The position numbers and the translations under genes are program-made. The notes under the pieces were generated by a model. That model was not told where the DNA came from. It was given only the letters and a program-made list of their open reading frames with translations, and did no database searches. Source: Papiliotrema nemorosa (taxonomy: Eukaryota > Basidiomycota > Tremellomycetes > Tremellales > Rhynchogastremaceae). From it: 64,000 nt of DNA. Positions 11,456 to 23,196 of this stretch are shown one piece after another; positions within the stretch are counted from its first letter, which is position 1, and each line of letters starts with the position of its first letter. Where the stretch lies: NCBI GenBank assembly GCA_032158125.1, contig JASKOT010000037.1, positions 1 through 64,000 of the forward strand, in the 5' to 3' direction.

Positions 11456-11624
11456 CCTTGATGTTGCGTGAGGGATGATATGGATGACGATCGAGGATGG
11501 TATAAGAGTGAAATGAAATCTCGAAGAGTGCCCGGGGGGAGTGAGAATTGATTCCGCTCTTCCCGACTCGGTGATAAAGTCAGAAATGTTAGAAATCAAC
11601 CTCGAATCGATTCAACCACAAGCC
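11456..11624. promoter_or_regulatory. short divergent promoter, RRP43 / HIS7
   Basis: 169 bp between the two start codons, so both genes must use one compact promoter region. If HIS7 starts at the upstream in-frame ATG (11586), only 130 bp remain. Confidence 0.55.
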
Positions 11625-13511
11625 ATGGCAGAGACAAACCTCCCCATCCCTAGCGTAGGTCAGCCTTCCGGTCACTCGGAGACTACTAGGCCTAGGCTCT
11701 ACATTTTGGATTATGGAGCAGGGAACGTCAGGAGGTGAGCAGCTGTCGGCCAACCGTCACTCACCTTTAGCTTGGCCAACTCCATTCGGAAGCTCGGATA
11801 TGAGTTTGAATGGATCAAAGATCCCTCAGATTTCGATAAAGCAGAGGTGAGTAGTCGAACAGTGATGAGAGTAATGTGCTCACCTTAGAAACTCATCTTT
11901 CCCGGTGTCGGCTCCTTCGGTCAAGCTACAAACTCGCTCAAATCATCTGGTCTCGAATCCCACCTGCTCAAATACATCGCTTCCGGCCGACCATATTTTG
12001 GTATCTGCATAGGAATGCAAGTTCTCTTCGCTGCTTCCGCCGAGAGCCCCTCAGCGACCGGCCTCGGCGTTATACCCTTTTCCATCTCCAAATTTGCTTC
12101 GGAAGACTCGGCAGGTAAGAAGAGTGTCCCGCACATGGGCTGGAATAGGTCATGGAGATCATGGACGCCTACAGACAAGGAGACACTGTGGAACGAGGAA
12201 GACGACTACTACTTTGTCCACTCTTATGCCGCCATCGTCCCTCCGACCTTGTCATCTAGCGATACCGGCGCCGATTTCGCGTACACTTTCGCAAGATACG
12301 GAGGTGAGACTTTCATGGCGTCCGTCCGGAAGGGCAATGTGTTTGGAACACAGTTCCACCCGGAGAAGTCTGGACCGGCTGGACTGGACCTGCTCAAACG
12401 ATGGCTGGATGCCTCCCCAGCTGAACTCTCCACTCCCCCTGCCTCTAGCGAACCGTTACGGCTTGTCGACCCCAGACCGGCAAGGACCGGAAGCGGCTTG
12501 ACGAATCGTATAGTCGCTTGCCTCGATGTCCGATCAAACGATTCCGGGGATCTGGTGGTCACCAAAGGAGATCAATACGATGTGAGGGAGAAGGACGATA
12601 GTAGAGGAGTGAGGAATTTGGGAAAACCCGTGGAACTGGCTCAGAGGTATTACCGGAATGGCGCCGACGAGGTTTGTTTCCTCAATATCACTTCATTCCG
12701 ATCATCAGCGCTGCTCGATCAACCCATGTTGGAGGTTGTCCGGGCCTCGGCGGAGACTGTCTTTGTCCCGTTGACCATCGGAGGAGGGATCAAAGATACC
12801 GTCGACCCGGACGGAACCCCGCGGAGCGCCTTGGAAGTGGCCGGTGCTTACTTTCGAAGTGGAGCAGACAAGGTGTCGATAGGGAGTGACGCGGTCATTG
12901 CGGTCGAGGAGATGCTGGCGAGGGAGTCAAAGGGCGAAAAGGGTTTGACCGGTACCACGGCAATAGAAACAATCTCCACCGGGTACGGATCGCAGGCGGT
13001 CGTCGTTTCCATTGACCCGAAACGAGTCTATGTCGACACCTCGTCACCAAATTGGATCGAGTCTGTTCCCGCTGCTCACCGGCCATGTTTGATCATTGGT
13101 GATCAAGCGACCAGCCGCACAGCGCCGGAGGAGAAGGGCAAAGCGTGGTGGTACCAATGTACCGTGTCCGGAGGTCGAGCGGTCCGGGACATCGACGTGG
13201 TGCAGCTCGCCCAAGGGGTAGAGAGGTTAGGTGCGGGAGAGGTCTTGCTCAACTCGATCGACAGGGATGGTTCCGGTAAAGGGTTCGACTTGGACTTGAT
13301 CAAACTCGTCAGATCAGCAGTCAGTATTCCGGTCGTCGCGTCGAGTGGAGCGGGAAGTGCGGGTGACTTTGTCGAGGTGTTCCGAGAGACCGGCGTGGAG
13401 GCTGCTTTGGCTGCCGGTATCTTCCACAGAGGCGAGGTGGGTATCGACGAGGTCAAGGCGGCGGTAGATGGAGCCAGTCAACCGGTGAGAAGGTCAGATG
13501 TCGAGACATGA
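11625..13511 (+). CDS. HIS7: imidazole glycerol phosphate synthase (HisH-HisF fusion)
   Basis: Predicted 602 aa. Exons 11625-11734, 11771-11846 and 11889-13511. The fusion takes ammonia from glutamine and closes the imidazole ring of IGP, releasing AICAR: step five of histidine biosynthesis with a branch to purines. The N-terminal glutaminase half has LYILDYGAGNV, the nucleophile Cys in FGICIGMQVLF, and the His-Glu pair in TQFHPEKSG. The C-terminal HisF barrel has VACLDVRSNDSGDLVVTKGD, LTIGGGIKDTV, FRSGADKVSIGSDAV, GGRAVRDIDVVQLAQ and VASSGAGSAGDF. The length is normal for fungal His7. The start at 11625 (agccATGG) has the better context; an in-frame ATG at 11586 would add 13 residues. Intron 1 is only 36 nt. 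Confidence 0.96.
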
Positions 13512-13686
13512 TCGGTATCATTCGTTCGTCATAGCATACAGTATCATGATGCATCGTCATATAAGCTACAGTTTTGAATGGGTACAGTGTGCCAAACATG
13601 CTCTACACGAGCTTTGTGTGGCTCTGCTACTGTGGTCGTGCTGTACATACAGATGATTCTCCGTCCTCAATCCCGACTGCCTCCAC

Positions 13687-14546
13687 TCACTCCTGCTTGG
13701 CTTGCCCCAGTTCCTGAATCTTGCCTTTCTTCGCCTCTGCCCATCGATCCCATCCGTGACACTTGCAATAATGCTGCATCACCTCTCTTCCATCTGCACA
13801 CTCCGCACCAATCCCTTCTTCTCCTCGACCATTGAATTCGACCTGACCAATTCTTGAGCTCCATAATCTGTCCTTCTTTCTCCCTGAGTTGACTCTCCAA
13901 GCTGGCGGTCTTTTCCTTGAGGAAGGTATGCGTCGGTGCGGCTTCATACACTTCGATCTTGGCTTGTTGCTCTGCAATGGTCGTCCTCGCGATCGCCAAC
14001 TCCGCCTTCGTGCGTTCGAAATCGTCCAGCAGCAATTTCATCTGATTCAATTCCCAATTATCCACTTGACACTGCGTACGATTCAGATTTTCCCTCTTGG
14101 AAGCGGCTACCAACTTTTTTCGATGCATCTTGGCGAGGAAATTGAGAGGTTCGCCGGTTACGGATTGAATTTCGTCTGGAGGAGGACGAGCTTCGGGAAC
14201 ATGGATGTGGTACGATGTTATGTAAGTCGTGACAGCTTCCTTTGGCGTAGTTGAAAACGATGGGTTGGCTGATCCTCCGGGATAGGTCGAGGGAGTGAAT
14301 GGCGGTGCATCTGAAGGGGAGCACGGGCTGAACGTGATAACATCGACCGAGGTGGCTACTGAACTCATCAGACATCCTCGAGCCTTGCGACTCACTACCA
14401 GTCGCCGTCTGCCCCACTCGGGACCTATTGACAGACGACTGAGACATCTCTGCTACCGGAGGGTCATCGCTGGGCTCATCCTCCCTCTGCCTCTTGTCTC
14501 GATTATCCCGCAAATCCCGTCTTGGATCCCGTGCGTCGGGCTCCAT
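13687..14546 (-). CDS. coiled-coil protein A, CxC-WxRWAEAK family
   Basis: I do not recognise this protein. Predicted 256 aa. Exons 14546-14399, 14358-13843 and 13793-13687; phases agree. The N-terminus is charged (Asp/Arg-rich), the middle is Ser/Pro/Thr-rich, and a coiled coil follows (MKLLLDDFERTKAELAIART through SLESQLREKEGQIMELKNW). The C-terminus is YCKCHGWDRWAEAKKGKIQE and a short tail. The next gene on the same strand (15108-16122) has the same layout and the related ending YCQCDPWARWAEAKRMK, so the two look like tandem duplicates. The donor of the second intron (GTCGAA) is weak. No signal peptide or membrane segment is visible; function unknown. Confidence 0.62.
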
Positions 14547-15107
14547 CTCTGTTCTGCGTTTCAATGATCGAGGTGGCGATTTTAGCGAGACGTTGTGGGT
14601 GGAAACAGAGCCGAGCGGTCTGTGAGGGAGTGAAGGGGGATAGGGATGCCCTCTAACCCTACCATATACCTAGAGATCAGTCAACCCTCCAGCGGCACGG
14701 ATCGTCGCTGAATGAAGCTCTTACTGGACCATCGTGACTTCTGCCCCCATCTCGGTCTCTGAACCCGTAGATATCATCCGTGGGCGAATACACGGGTGAC
14801 ATTTGTCCCTTGACAAATGAGTCAAAATGACAAGTCCACGTTGTGCTCATGGCGATCACCATGGTGAGTGTCCCTCCACACGGAGAGGCGTGTTTCAGAT
14901 TATCCCTGCCAGAGTTGATGTCCCCGAGCGACGATCGATTGATAGCAGTCTATAGAATACTGCGCATGTGGCACTTCGATGAAGATTACTTGAATGACGA
15001 CCCAATGTAAGATGGGACGATGCTATATACAAAGAGGGCCAGAGTTTTCGTGACGGCCCGCACACGTATATTCGCTCCAATGGGATTCTGTTCAGAGGAA
15101 CCCTACC
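14547..15107. other. intergenic between the two coiled-coil paralogues
   Basis: About 560 bp. A minus-strand open frame at 14677-14862 has an ATG but no similarity to the neighbouring family and no clear splice into gene A. I see only promoter and leader space for gene A and the 3' UTR of gene B. Confidence 0.4.
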
Positions 15108-16122
15108 TTACTTCTTCTCCTTGGCCCTGCCTTTTCTCGAGTACTTCATTCTCTTGGCCTCGGCCCATCTCGCCCATGGATCACACTGACAATAATCCTC
15201 CACGAGTTGCATCATCTCCGCATTCTCCTGGCAAAGCTCCTCGGTTCTCTCTTGCAGAATTGCATTGTGTTCCTCGACCTGACCAGGTCGAGTCTTTGCC
15301 GCCGCGAGCTGTCTCACAATGTCGTCTTTGCTGTGGAGACCTTCGTCGTTCAGACCCGAAGCTTCATCCAAGTTCCCGTCGGTCATTCTCTCCGGAGAGC
15401 CACGTCTATTGTCTAACTGCTTGTTTTGCTCCTTCAAAGAAATGATCTCTTCATCCTTCCTTTGCACGAGCCCCGTCAAATGCGTTCTCACCGCTCCCAG
15501 GTCTCTCAGGTCCCTTTCTAGCTTCTCCTTGCCCTTCTTGGCTGAGCTCAATCTCTCCTGCAAATCTTTGATCGATTGGAGACGTTTGTCCCTTGAGGAC
15601 TCCAAGGCGATTTTATCCTCCATCAAAGATTTGAAGGCGAGCTCAGCTTTCTGCTTCTTTTCCATCTGAACGGTTCCATCGGGAGCGTAGGCCCCGAAAA
15701 AATCCACGACCAACTGTAAGCGCTAGCTGGGTGATGCTTTCTGTCAGCTGTTGTCGATTGGGGGTCTGCTTGCGAAGTACTTGTACGAGCTAAGTCTTGC
15801 AACCTTAACATCTCGATGAACCGAGCAGCGCGGGCGCAAACCACACCAATTTCTGCGTGCAAATGTCCTCTTACTTCCCCGGACTTGTCGTTGTCCGAGT
15901 CAGTCATCGCGGTTTCTGTCTGATCAGCTGTTGTTCTGGTTCGACGCACTCGTCCGACTCACGAAAACTTCTTTTCGTGCTCCCAGCTAATGAGGTGTTG
16001 GACGTCTGAGCAGCACCGCTGGTTTCTATCGCTTCCTCCTCCCCGTCATCCTCGCTAATCCCTTCTTCATGGTGACCAGCCTCATCCGCCGCCTCTGCCT
16101 CATCTACATCGACCATTTGCAT
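15108..16122 (-). CDS. coiled-coil protein B, CxC-WxRWAEAK family
   Basis: Unnamed protein resembling gene A. The start ATG at 16122 opens an acidic N-terminus (MQMVDVDEAEAADEAGHHEE). Intron 1 joins TKRSF to QTAMTDSDNDKSGE. One or two introns between about 15880 and 15720 then lead to LVVDFFGAYAPDG; their exact borders are unresolved because several donors are possible. The last exon (from about 15720 down) is a long coiled coil (AFKSLMEDKIALESSRDKRL, SSAKKGKEKLERDLRDLGAV, IISLKEQNKQLDNRRGSPER) ending in MQLVEDYCQCDPWARWAEAK and a Lys-rich tail. The YCxC..W.RWAEAK ending is shared with gene A. Function unknown. Confidence 0.58.
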
Positions 16123-16611
16123 GCTGATAGACACATCCTCTTGAGTGGACGGGATTCACCACACTCGGGGAGGGAGCCCTCCAGTAGTCTTTCGGGCCTG
16201 TTTAGGTGTCACGGCGTTTCGGTTCGCTTCTCTGATCAGCTCTCGTCCCGACTGCTACTATGCACCGCTCGATCGTTCAACTCACCAGATGGCCCACCGT
16301 ACATTGGTAAATTTGTAAAAGCTTCCCACGTACTTCTTGATGAGCTCTGCAGTTACCTCTCACGTGAGGGAGAAGGTGTCGATGAACGAATACGAGGGAA
16401 TGTCAAAGAGGTTTGATCGTCAAGGGGGAAAGCAGATGTTTCAGGTTGGAATCAGTCGCCACCCATATGGAGTACATTTATTTATGCGTCAACCCAGCTC
16501 AGAAGTACAGGTCTTCATAGAAATTATTAGAGATACGGGAGATCTAGCCGAATCAAAGTGTAAGAGCGAATAGTGAAGAAAAGAAAGAAGGATATCAGAG
16601 TCGCTGGAAAT
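16123..16611. other. intergenic between coiled-coil gene B and the ABC transporter 3' end
   Basis: About 490 bp with no supported gene. It should hold the promoter of gene B and the 3' UTR of the transporter. The part near 16480-16620 is noticeably AT-rich compared with its surroundings. Confidence 0.4.
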
Positions 16612-19600
16612 CTATCGTTTGGTGTAACTCAAATATCGAGCTGCCAAGAGCAAGACAAAGATATTGAACACCGAATAAGCAATGAAGATACCCAGATCTC
16701 GGCCACGCTATTCATCAGCAACACTCTCATTTTGAAAGCTGGACTCACTGTGGAGTAACTGATACCCAGGTTGTTGTAGAATGATTGACCGACAGAGTAT
16801 TGACAGAAGTTGCAATCACCGGTCGCGTCGGGATTGGCAATGTATCCTCCGACGGCGCTAGCAAAGGCTCCTGCGTAGTCTCCACACGTCTGTCCGTTTG
16901 GTGCGGCTGCGGGTCAATTTGGCACTGGAGAAGCCAAGTAGTGTGGACTCACGGAAGACGTTGAATTCGTCATCTCGACAGTTGACGGGCTGGTTCCAAA
17001 GAACGGTGGAGACCAAACCGCTGATAAGACGAGTGAAAGGGTCCTATAAATCAGCAAGTGATTCTATACTTCTTGAATATCGACGACGAACCAATTCGTA
17101 CATCCTGTAGGGTCAGCGCGTTATCATGTTGAGGAGAGATCAAACTCACCAGCTCCTCCAGAAGTAAGGCAACGATTCTTTGGGCGCAACAACACCACAG
17201 AAGACGGAGAACATGACCAACAAGAAGGGGTTGAACAACGCAGCGACGGTGATCGAGGGCGAGAGAGCAGCGACGGCTTGACCGAGGGTGACGGCGTAGA
17301 CTTCGACAAAGAAGACCATGATGAAGAAGTAACCGGCTCGGGCGGAAGAAGAATCGAATCCGACACCGTAGTAAAGCAGCAAGAAGAAGATGACCGAACA
17401 CAACAGACTGTAGGCTGGGAGGGGTCAGAATCATGTTCTTAAGAGTGGAGGATGGACCTACGCATCTCCGCAAGCATTTGAGTAAGCGCAAAGATTGTAC
17501 TGGAGTACATCTTGGAAGAGTACTCTCGGACGAAGGTCATTCGACTCATGATGTCTAGAAGTCAGCGAGGTTGATGATATTGTGAACGGATCATCTCACA
17601 TTGAGGTTCAATCTGCGCAAGGACCAAAGCGGGCAAAATGGTAGCGAAGAAGACCGCGAAGACCTGGAGCAAGTCAGCTGACGATCCGGTAGCTGAGATC
17701 GACTCACCTTGTATTGCAGAGCCTGGAGAGAGTCCCCGAGTTGCAAGAAGGTAAGCGTCACGACCAGAGCCTGACTGTTAGTTCTGTTATAATGACAGTC
17801 TGAAAAACTCACAATGGCGACATGGGCGAAAGCCCGGGTGAACTCGTAATCGGCATTTCTCCAGAGGGCGATGTTGGCTATACCATCAATACCGGTGAAC
17901 GGGAGTATCAAGAGCACTCACTCCTGTTGAGTACAGTCTTGAACTGGAACCAAACCGAAGTAGCGTCTATCGATCAGCATCAAGCCACACTTGATGAGGA
18001 ATGCTTGAATCAGCCGGTGAGGAGGGTCACTCACATTCCGAATGCTTGGCATCATCGTTCAATGGCTTAGCCAGAGCGTCCTTCTTGAGAACCTCGATCT
18101 CCTCAATGACAGACTTGAACTCGGGCGAGTTCTTCCACTTCTCATGCCAGTCTCCACCAATTCGTTTCTGCGATCCAGCTCCAATGGCCTCCAACATGAA
18201 CTCGGCAGGGTTGGCATCTCCGGGAACCTTGGCACCGTTTCGCTCGAGGTACTCAATGAGGACCGCACTGTCTTTACCGATGTCGCCAAAGTAGACGGTC
18301 TGGCCACCACGCTAAATGGTCAGCAGGTTTCGGAGGTAGAAGAGGAAGGCGGAAGGTGCAAGGTGCAAGGTGCAAGGTGCAGGGTGCGGGTGCAAAACGG
18401 ATGGTAGATGGTGCAAGGTGGAAGGCGGAAGGCGGAGGGTGTAAGGTGCAAGGTGTAAGATGCCAGGGTAAAGTTGCAAGATGGCAGGTGCAAGGTACAA
18501 CGTGGAGGAAGGTGCAAGGGGGAAGGCCAGTATGATTTGCCACTCACCTGGAGCAAGAGCAATCGGTCGAAAGACTGGAAGAGCAGAGCGTTGGGTTGAT
18601 GGATGGTACAGAGGATCTTTTGTCCAGCAGCAGTAAGCTTTCGCAGGAATCGAACCAAGTTGTAAGCGGATTGACCGTCAAGACCGGAGGTAGGTTCATC
18701 GAGGAAAAGGAGCAAATCGGGTTTGGCGGCAAGCTCGACACCGATGGTAACTCGCTTTCGAGCTTCAACAGAGAGACCGTAACCACTGTGAACGTGAGTA
18801 GCTGATCGTATGCAGGGAAGGGTTCTCTCACGGGAAACCGATCATAGCATCGGCCAAATCTTGCAATTCGAGCAATTCAATGATATCCTCCACATAGGCG
18901 TCTTTCTCCTCCTTCGAGACTTCCTGCGGCTGTCTCAGATACGCAGAGAACTGCAACGCCTCTCTACAAGTCGTGGTCCATTCGTGTACATCGGAAACAT
19001 CAGCATCCATTGGAGATGTGTGGGATGTGGAAGAACTTACCTTGTTGCTCGGCATACGCACAGCCACGCTGGAATTCGATCCCAATGGGTCGACCGTTCA
19101 TCAAGATATCACCCTTGACCACACCGGTAGTCTTCCGTGCAGCCAATACATCCAGAAGCGTAGTCTTTCCTGCACCCGAAGCACCCATGAGAGCGGTGAG
19201 TGTACCAGGCTTGACGTATCCGTAAACATCGGTGAGGAGTTGTTTTTGGCCACCCTTGACCGGGACGAAATAGTTGAGCTTTTCCCAAGTGAAAGGAACC
19301 GGTTCCATCTTCAAGCTAGAGAGATCTTGTTCGAGTTCTCCACGTCGGAAAGCATCTCGTCGCTCGGCCAATCGGTCGTTCAATTTCTTGAGCTTCTTGG
19401 TGGGTTTGTGGTGGACGACAATGGAGAGGTGGTTGCCCTGCCGTAAGTGCTTGTTTTTGCCACCTTACGTAATACTCACACCGTGGTTCAGGATTTCGAT
19501 AAAGATCATTTGAAGCACCATGAAGAAGAACCAGAAACCGATGAGGATACCAAAGTTTCGCCAAATGTGGTTTTTCTGGTATCGATACCCGGCGTACATG

Positions 19601-22405
19601 TAGTCGGAACCAGACACAGAGTTTTGTCCGACACCTGCACCAACGATGGAACAGAGTTGGTTGGGTCCGACATTGTCTGGGAAACCAGTGACACCAGCCG
19701 CAGGAATGTTTCGAGGTACGGTGTATGCCTGATCACACGTGAGTTCGATCCGCGAGAACTCGTTGGCAAAGATGGCCTCGTATCCGTAACTGAGGGGGTT
19801 GAGGTAGTAGATCCAGAACAGCCATCGCTTCATCGCGAACACGGGAATCTGGGGATCAGCGAAACAGACGCGGTAGGCGGGTGACTCACCATGTAACCAG
19901 TGTAGGTGACCATGAGCGCTGGGATCAGCTGAAGGTTTTGCGCAGGTACTTACAAATGAGCACGGAAGCCAATCGAGCGGCGACGTTGTAATCCTTGGTG
20001 GCCACACCCAATGTTCGGAAGAAACCAGACATGACGAGGAATGTCTAGTCTTAGCGGTGACCAGAGCGAGCTGATATGTTACTCACAAGGAAGACAAAGA
20101 GGTAGAACATGAAGAATGCACCGGCCGAGCTGTACAATCCTCCCATGAAGTACAGGATGATCGAAAACAGGAAAATGTTTGTGCTGTTGCTACGAGGAGT
20201 CAGCGATATTCATGAGGATCGCACGGTGGCTCACATTGGAATATCACTGAACACAGCGGCGACAGCAAAGGCCGAAGGACGGAAGAACCTATACTGCACC
20301 TGTCGGTACAAAATGGGTCGACCCAACATTTGACCGGGAAGTTCCGAGAACGAAGTAAGAGCGTTGAACAAAAGACCGAGGAAAAGAAGACCACCACGAG
20401 TGAAAGCTCCACTGGCGGAAGTAGGTAGCTGGAAGTAGACTGAACCGACAATGAGAGCAATGATGATGGATGTCGCGTAACTGGTGTAAAGGCCAAACTT
20501 GTCTTGGAACTTGAGGATGGTCTGTCGTTTGGCAATAGCAACGACTTGGGACGCGAATGGAATAGTGTACGGCGACTTTTTACCGACTCCTCGGTGCTTT
20601 TGGTCGCTGACGGCTTGCTTGAACTCGTCTCGTGCAGCAGCATCGTTTCGGAGTTCGTTCTTGTAAGCCTCCTTCTCGGCCAGCATTCGTGCGCAAATGT
20701 CCGACTTCAAGTATGCCTCTTCCATCTTTTCAGGAGTCGACGGGACGTCGTCTGCTGATCGACCTTCGGCAAATTGTCGCTCGTTCTCGTCGGTACATCC
20801 GGAAAGGTAATCGGCAGTGGTTTGTCGAGGCAAGTCTCGGTATCCGAGGCCGATCATGTATTGTCGAGCCTCGGTCGCGGGTCCGTAGTAGACCACTCGG
20901 CTCTCGTTGAGAACCATGACCTTGTCGAATTGTTTGTAGATACCCTCTCCAGCTTGGTAGAGGGAGCTGTTTGTCAGCCGCATTCAAGACTCGATATCGG
21001 TAAGCTTACACAAAAGTGACCATCTTTCGGATGTCGGTCAACAATCGCAACGACTTGGCGTAGTCCAAAGCGGTAGAAGCGTCCAAACCACGAGTACTGT
21101 TGTCCCAGGAAGCAACGGAGATGTTTCCACAGAACATTTCAGCGATGGAGACTCGCTTTCTCTCTCCACCAGATACACCTCGCATGAATGCGTTACCGAC
21201 ATTGGTGTTGGCAGTGTGTTTGATGTTCAACATGGAGAGCAGCATTTCCAAAACCTCCTCTCGGAATTGAGCGTTGGTCAATCCCGGGATCTTCTTTTTG
21301 GGCGTCTTGGTCTCGAGCGCGAATCGGAGAGTCTGAGCGACAGTGAGGGTGGGCAAGTGGTCATCGTCTTCCTGGTTGTACGCGACCTCACTGTGGGTAA
21401 GCACTGGTCTGACGTGATACTCACCCGGCGTATCGCTTGGCCATCTCTTTCCAGTCCAAACCGGCATACTCGACATTCCCGTTGACCTCCAAAAACGAGT
21501 CTCGTTGATTGGTGATGCTCTTGAGGAACGTCGAGCATCCCGATCCAGGTCGACCGAGCACGAGACACATCTCTCCAGGTTTCAGCGAACCGCTGTTCTT
21601 GTAGAGGATAGTCTTTGGTGAAGGTGCAAAGACCTTGACACCAAAGACGCCCAAGAGGTTGATCACTGGCATCTGTTGTCAGCTATCGCAACATTTGTTG
21701 ACCCACCATGAACTGCTCCATGACAGCATTGCTGAAATTTCGAATATGAATCGACAATCCTCCAGCACCGATAACCTCCAGATCCTCCCAGACCACTCCG
21801 ACTTGTTTTGTCTTCAATCCAGCTTCCTCATGCTTCTGCTGACCGCTCTTCAACGTCTCGGCCAGATCAAACTCGTCCTCTTCCGCTTTCCCCTTTTCTG
21901 CATCGGACGGATCCGGGGCGGAGGACTGGTGCGAAAGAACTTTCTCAGCCTTGTGGAATCCCGCAGCAGATCGAGTGGATCGGTTGGTTCGGGTTCTCTG
22001 AAGGTCTTGGGAGTGTTGAGAGAGATTGGAGAATCGTCTTTCGAGAGCTGCAAATTGTTCCTTTCCTCGAGTGACGGAGACTCGACCACCCTCCCCCAGT
22101 TCCGCTACGTGGTCCATGGAACTGTTGGCGGATCGTTTCATCCCGACCGCGTTGTTTGTCTCGTTGGCCGGAACCCCGAGACCAGTGTTGTTATTGGCAC
22201 CGTCCTTTTCATCATAGTTGGCGAGAGTGTTGCCGTCAGACGAGTGATCAGAGACGGCTTTGTTCGCAGCGACTGGAACTGGAACGCTGGCGTCCGTGTT
22301 GTGATGAATGGCATTGTGAAGATCGGTGCCGTGGATCACACCATCGTGACCCTCCCCGATCGGAGCGGCAAGCGACACCGGAGCGAGAGGTTTTTCACTC
22401 GACAT
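16612..22405 (-). CDS. PDR-type full-size ABC transporter (ABCG)
   Basis: Multi-exon gene for a full-size pleiotropic-drug-resistance pump of the plasma membrane, layout NBD1-TMD1-NBD2-TMD2. Start ATG 22405, stop at 16612-16614, at least a dozen introns. A ~270-residue acidic, Asn/Ser-rich N-terminus precedes [23 protein letters not shown]1 has the fungal degenerate Walker [14 protein letters not shown] (Cys for Lys), signature [14 protein letters not shown] and Walker B region [17 protein letters not shown]1 includes [18 protein letters not shown]2 has canonical Walker [20 protein letters not shown], degenerate signature [17 protein letters not shown] and Walker [21 protein letters not shown]2 ends in [20 protein letters not shown] and a KR tail. 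The uneven NBDs are normal for PDR pumps. Likely substrates are xenobiotics or lipids; the sequence does not say which. Intron 18312-18547 is filled with a heptamer repeat. Confidence 0.93.
18312..18547 (-). repeat. intron filled with degenerate GGTGCAA minisatellite
   Basis: This ABC transporter intron separates LLLLQ from [10 protein letters not shown] in NBD2, phase 0. At 236 nt it is four to five times longer than its neighbours. From about 18346 to 18526 it is made of plus-strand AAGGTGC-type heptamers: three near-perfect copies at 18355-18380, then diverged forms such as AAGGCGG, AAGGTGT and AAGTTGC. Donor GTGAGT and acceptor TTTAG are intact. Confidence 0.85.
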
Positions 22406-23196
22406 GGTAGTAGAGTGCCTTCGAGCCTCTGTATCGATCAGTATTCGATTCGTATCGAGACTATCGTAAGAGATGTACGATGACACCAGAAGCGGATGCA
22501 ATAGGAAGAGATGTCAAAAGTCGTTCGATTGGGATGAGCTCGACCGACGGGGCAAGGGTTTTCGGTCACAAAGCTCCAAATAGTTGTGCTTGTGCTTCGG
22601 GCAAAGGCTCTTGGCACGAGTTTTCGATCGTCCTCTCTGTCCTTTGGAGGCGTGAGAGGTAAGTGTCGACGTGGTCTCTCTGTTCAATTAGACACGCCGA
22701 CGCCGCAGTGTGTTTGTTTATTTGCGACCTTGCTCCCCAAATCTTTCAGGTTCAGCTGCCTTTGTATACGAGCGACATGCTTTCGACTCGCATGTCTCCA
22801 GAGGTGAGGACGGATCCGTTCGTCCACTTGGTCGGTTCAAACTGACGGCATTTCAGCCTCTTTCGTCAGGGTATCGTTTGTTTCTAGACCTTGTCGCCGT
22901 TTGACTATGCCCCTCTAACTGCCTGCCCTCTCGCAGATAGGGGTCTATAGCCCCGGCTAACATGCTATTCATCCGCGGTACCCCTTCCTCACACGAGGGG
23001 ATGCCGCGGTATCCTCTAGTATCACCGAAATGAAGACCAAATCCCACCGGGCGCCGGAACGGGGAACCCTCATCGGTCCCGTTTTTCCGGCCAAACCACC
23101 TTTTGCATGACCAAGCCGCAATCCTAGACGAGAAACGAAGCATGCATGTGCCGATCACCGACGGCCTCGAGAGCTCGGTACGAGTAACTCTACAGC
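22406..23196. promoter_or_regulatory. upstream region of the ABC transporter
   Basis: About 790 bp between the transporter start and the nearest possible end of coiled-coil gene C. It contains two CCGCGG motifs (22973-22978 and 23004-23009) as arms of an inverted repeat. Open frames here lack domains. Confidence 0.5.
22973..23009. promoter_or_regulatory. inverted repeat with two CCGCGG motifs, PDRE-like
   Basis: CCGCGG-TA-CCCCT and AGGGG-ATG-CCGCGG flank a 10-nt loop, giving a stem-loop or a pair of palindromic protein sites. The left copy reads TCCGCGGT, seven of eight bases of the yeast PDRE (TCCGCGGA) bound by Pdr1/Pdr3 at PDR pump genes. It lies about 570-600 bp upstream of the pump's start codon. 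A function here is inference. Confidence 0.4.

Noticed and set aside
14677..14862. Small minus-strand open frame between coiled-coil genes A and B as a first exon of A
   Set aside because: No donor joins it to gene A in frame without skipping the good start at 14546.
21520..21560. Loss of the Walker A lysine in NBD1 of the ABC transporter as a sign of a dead pump
   Set aside because: A Cys-for-Lys change at this position is the normal state of NBD1 in fungal PDR transporters.
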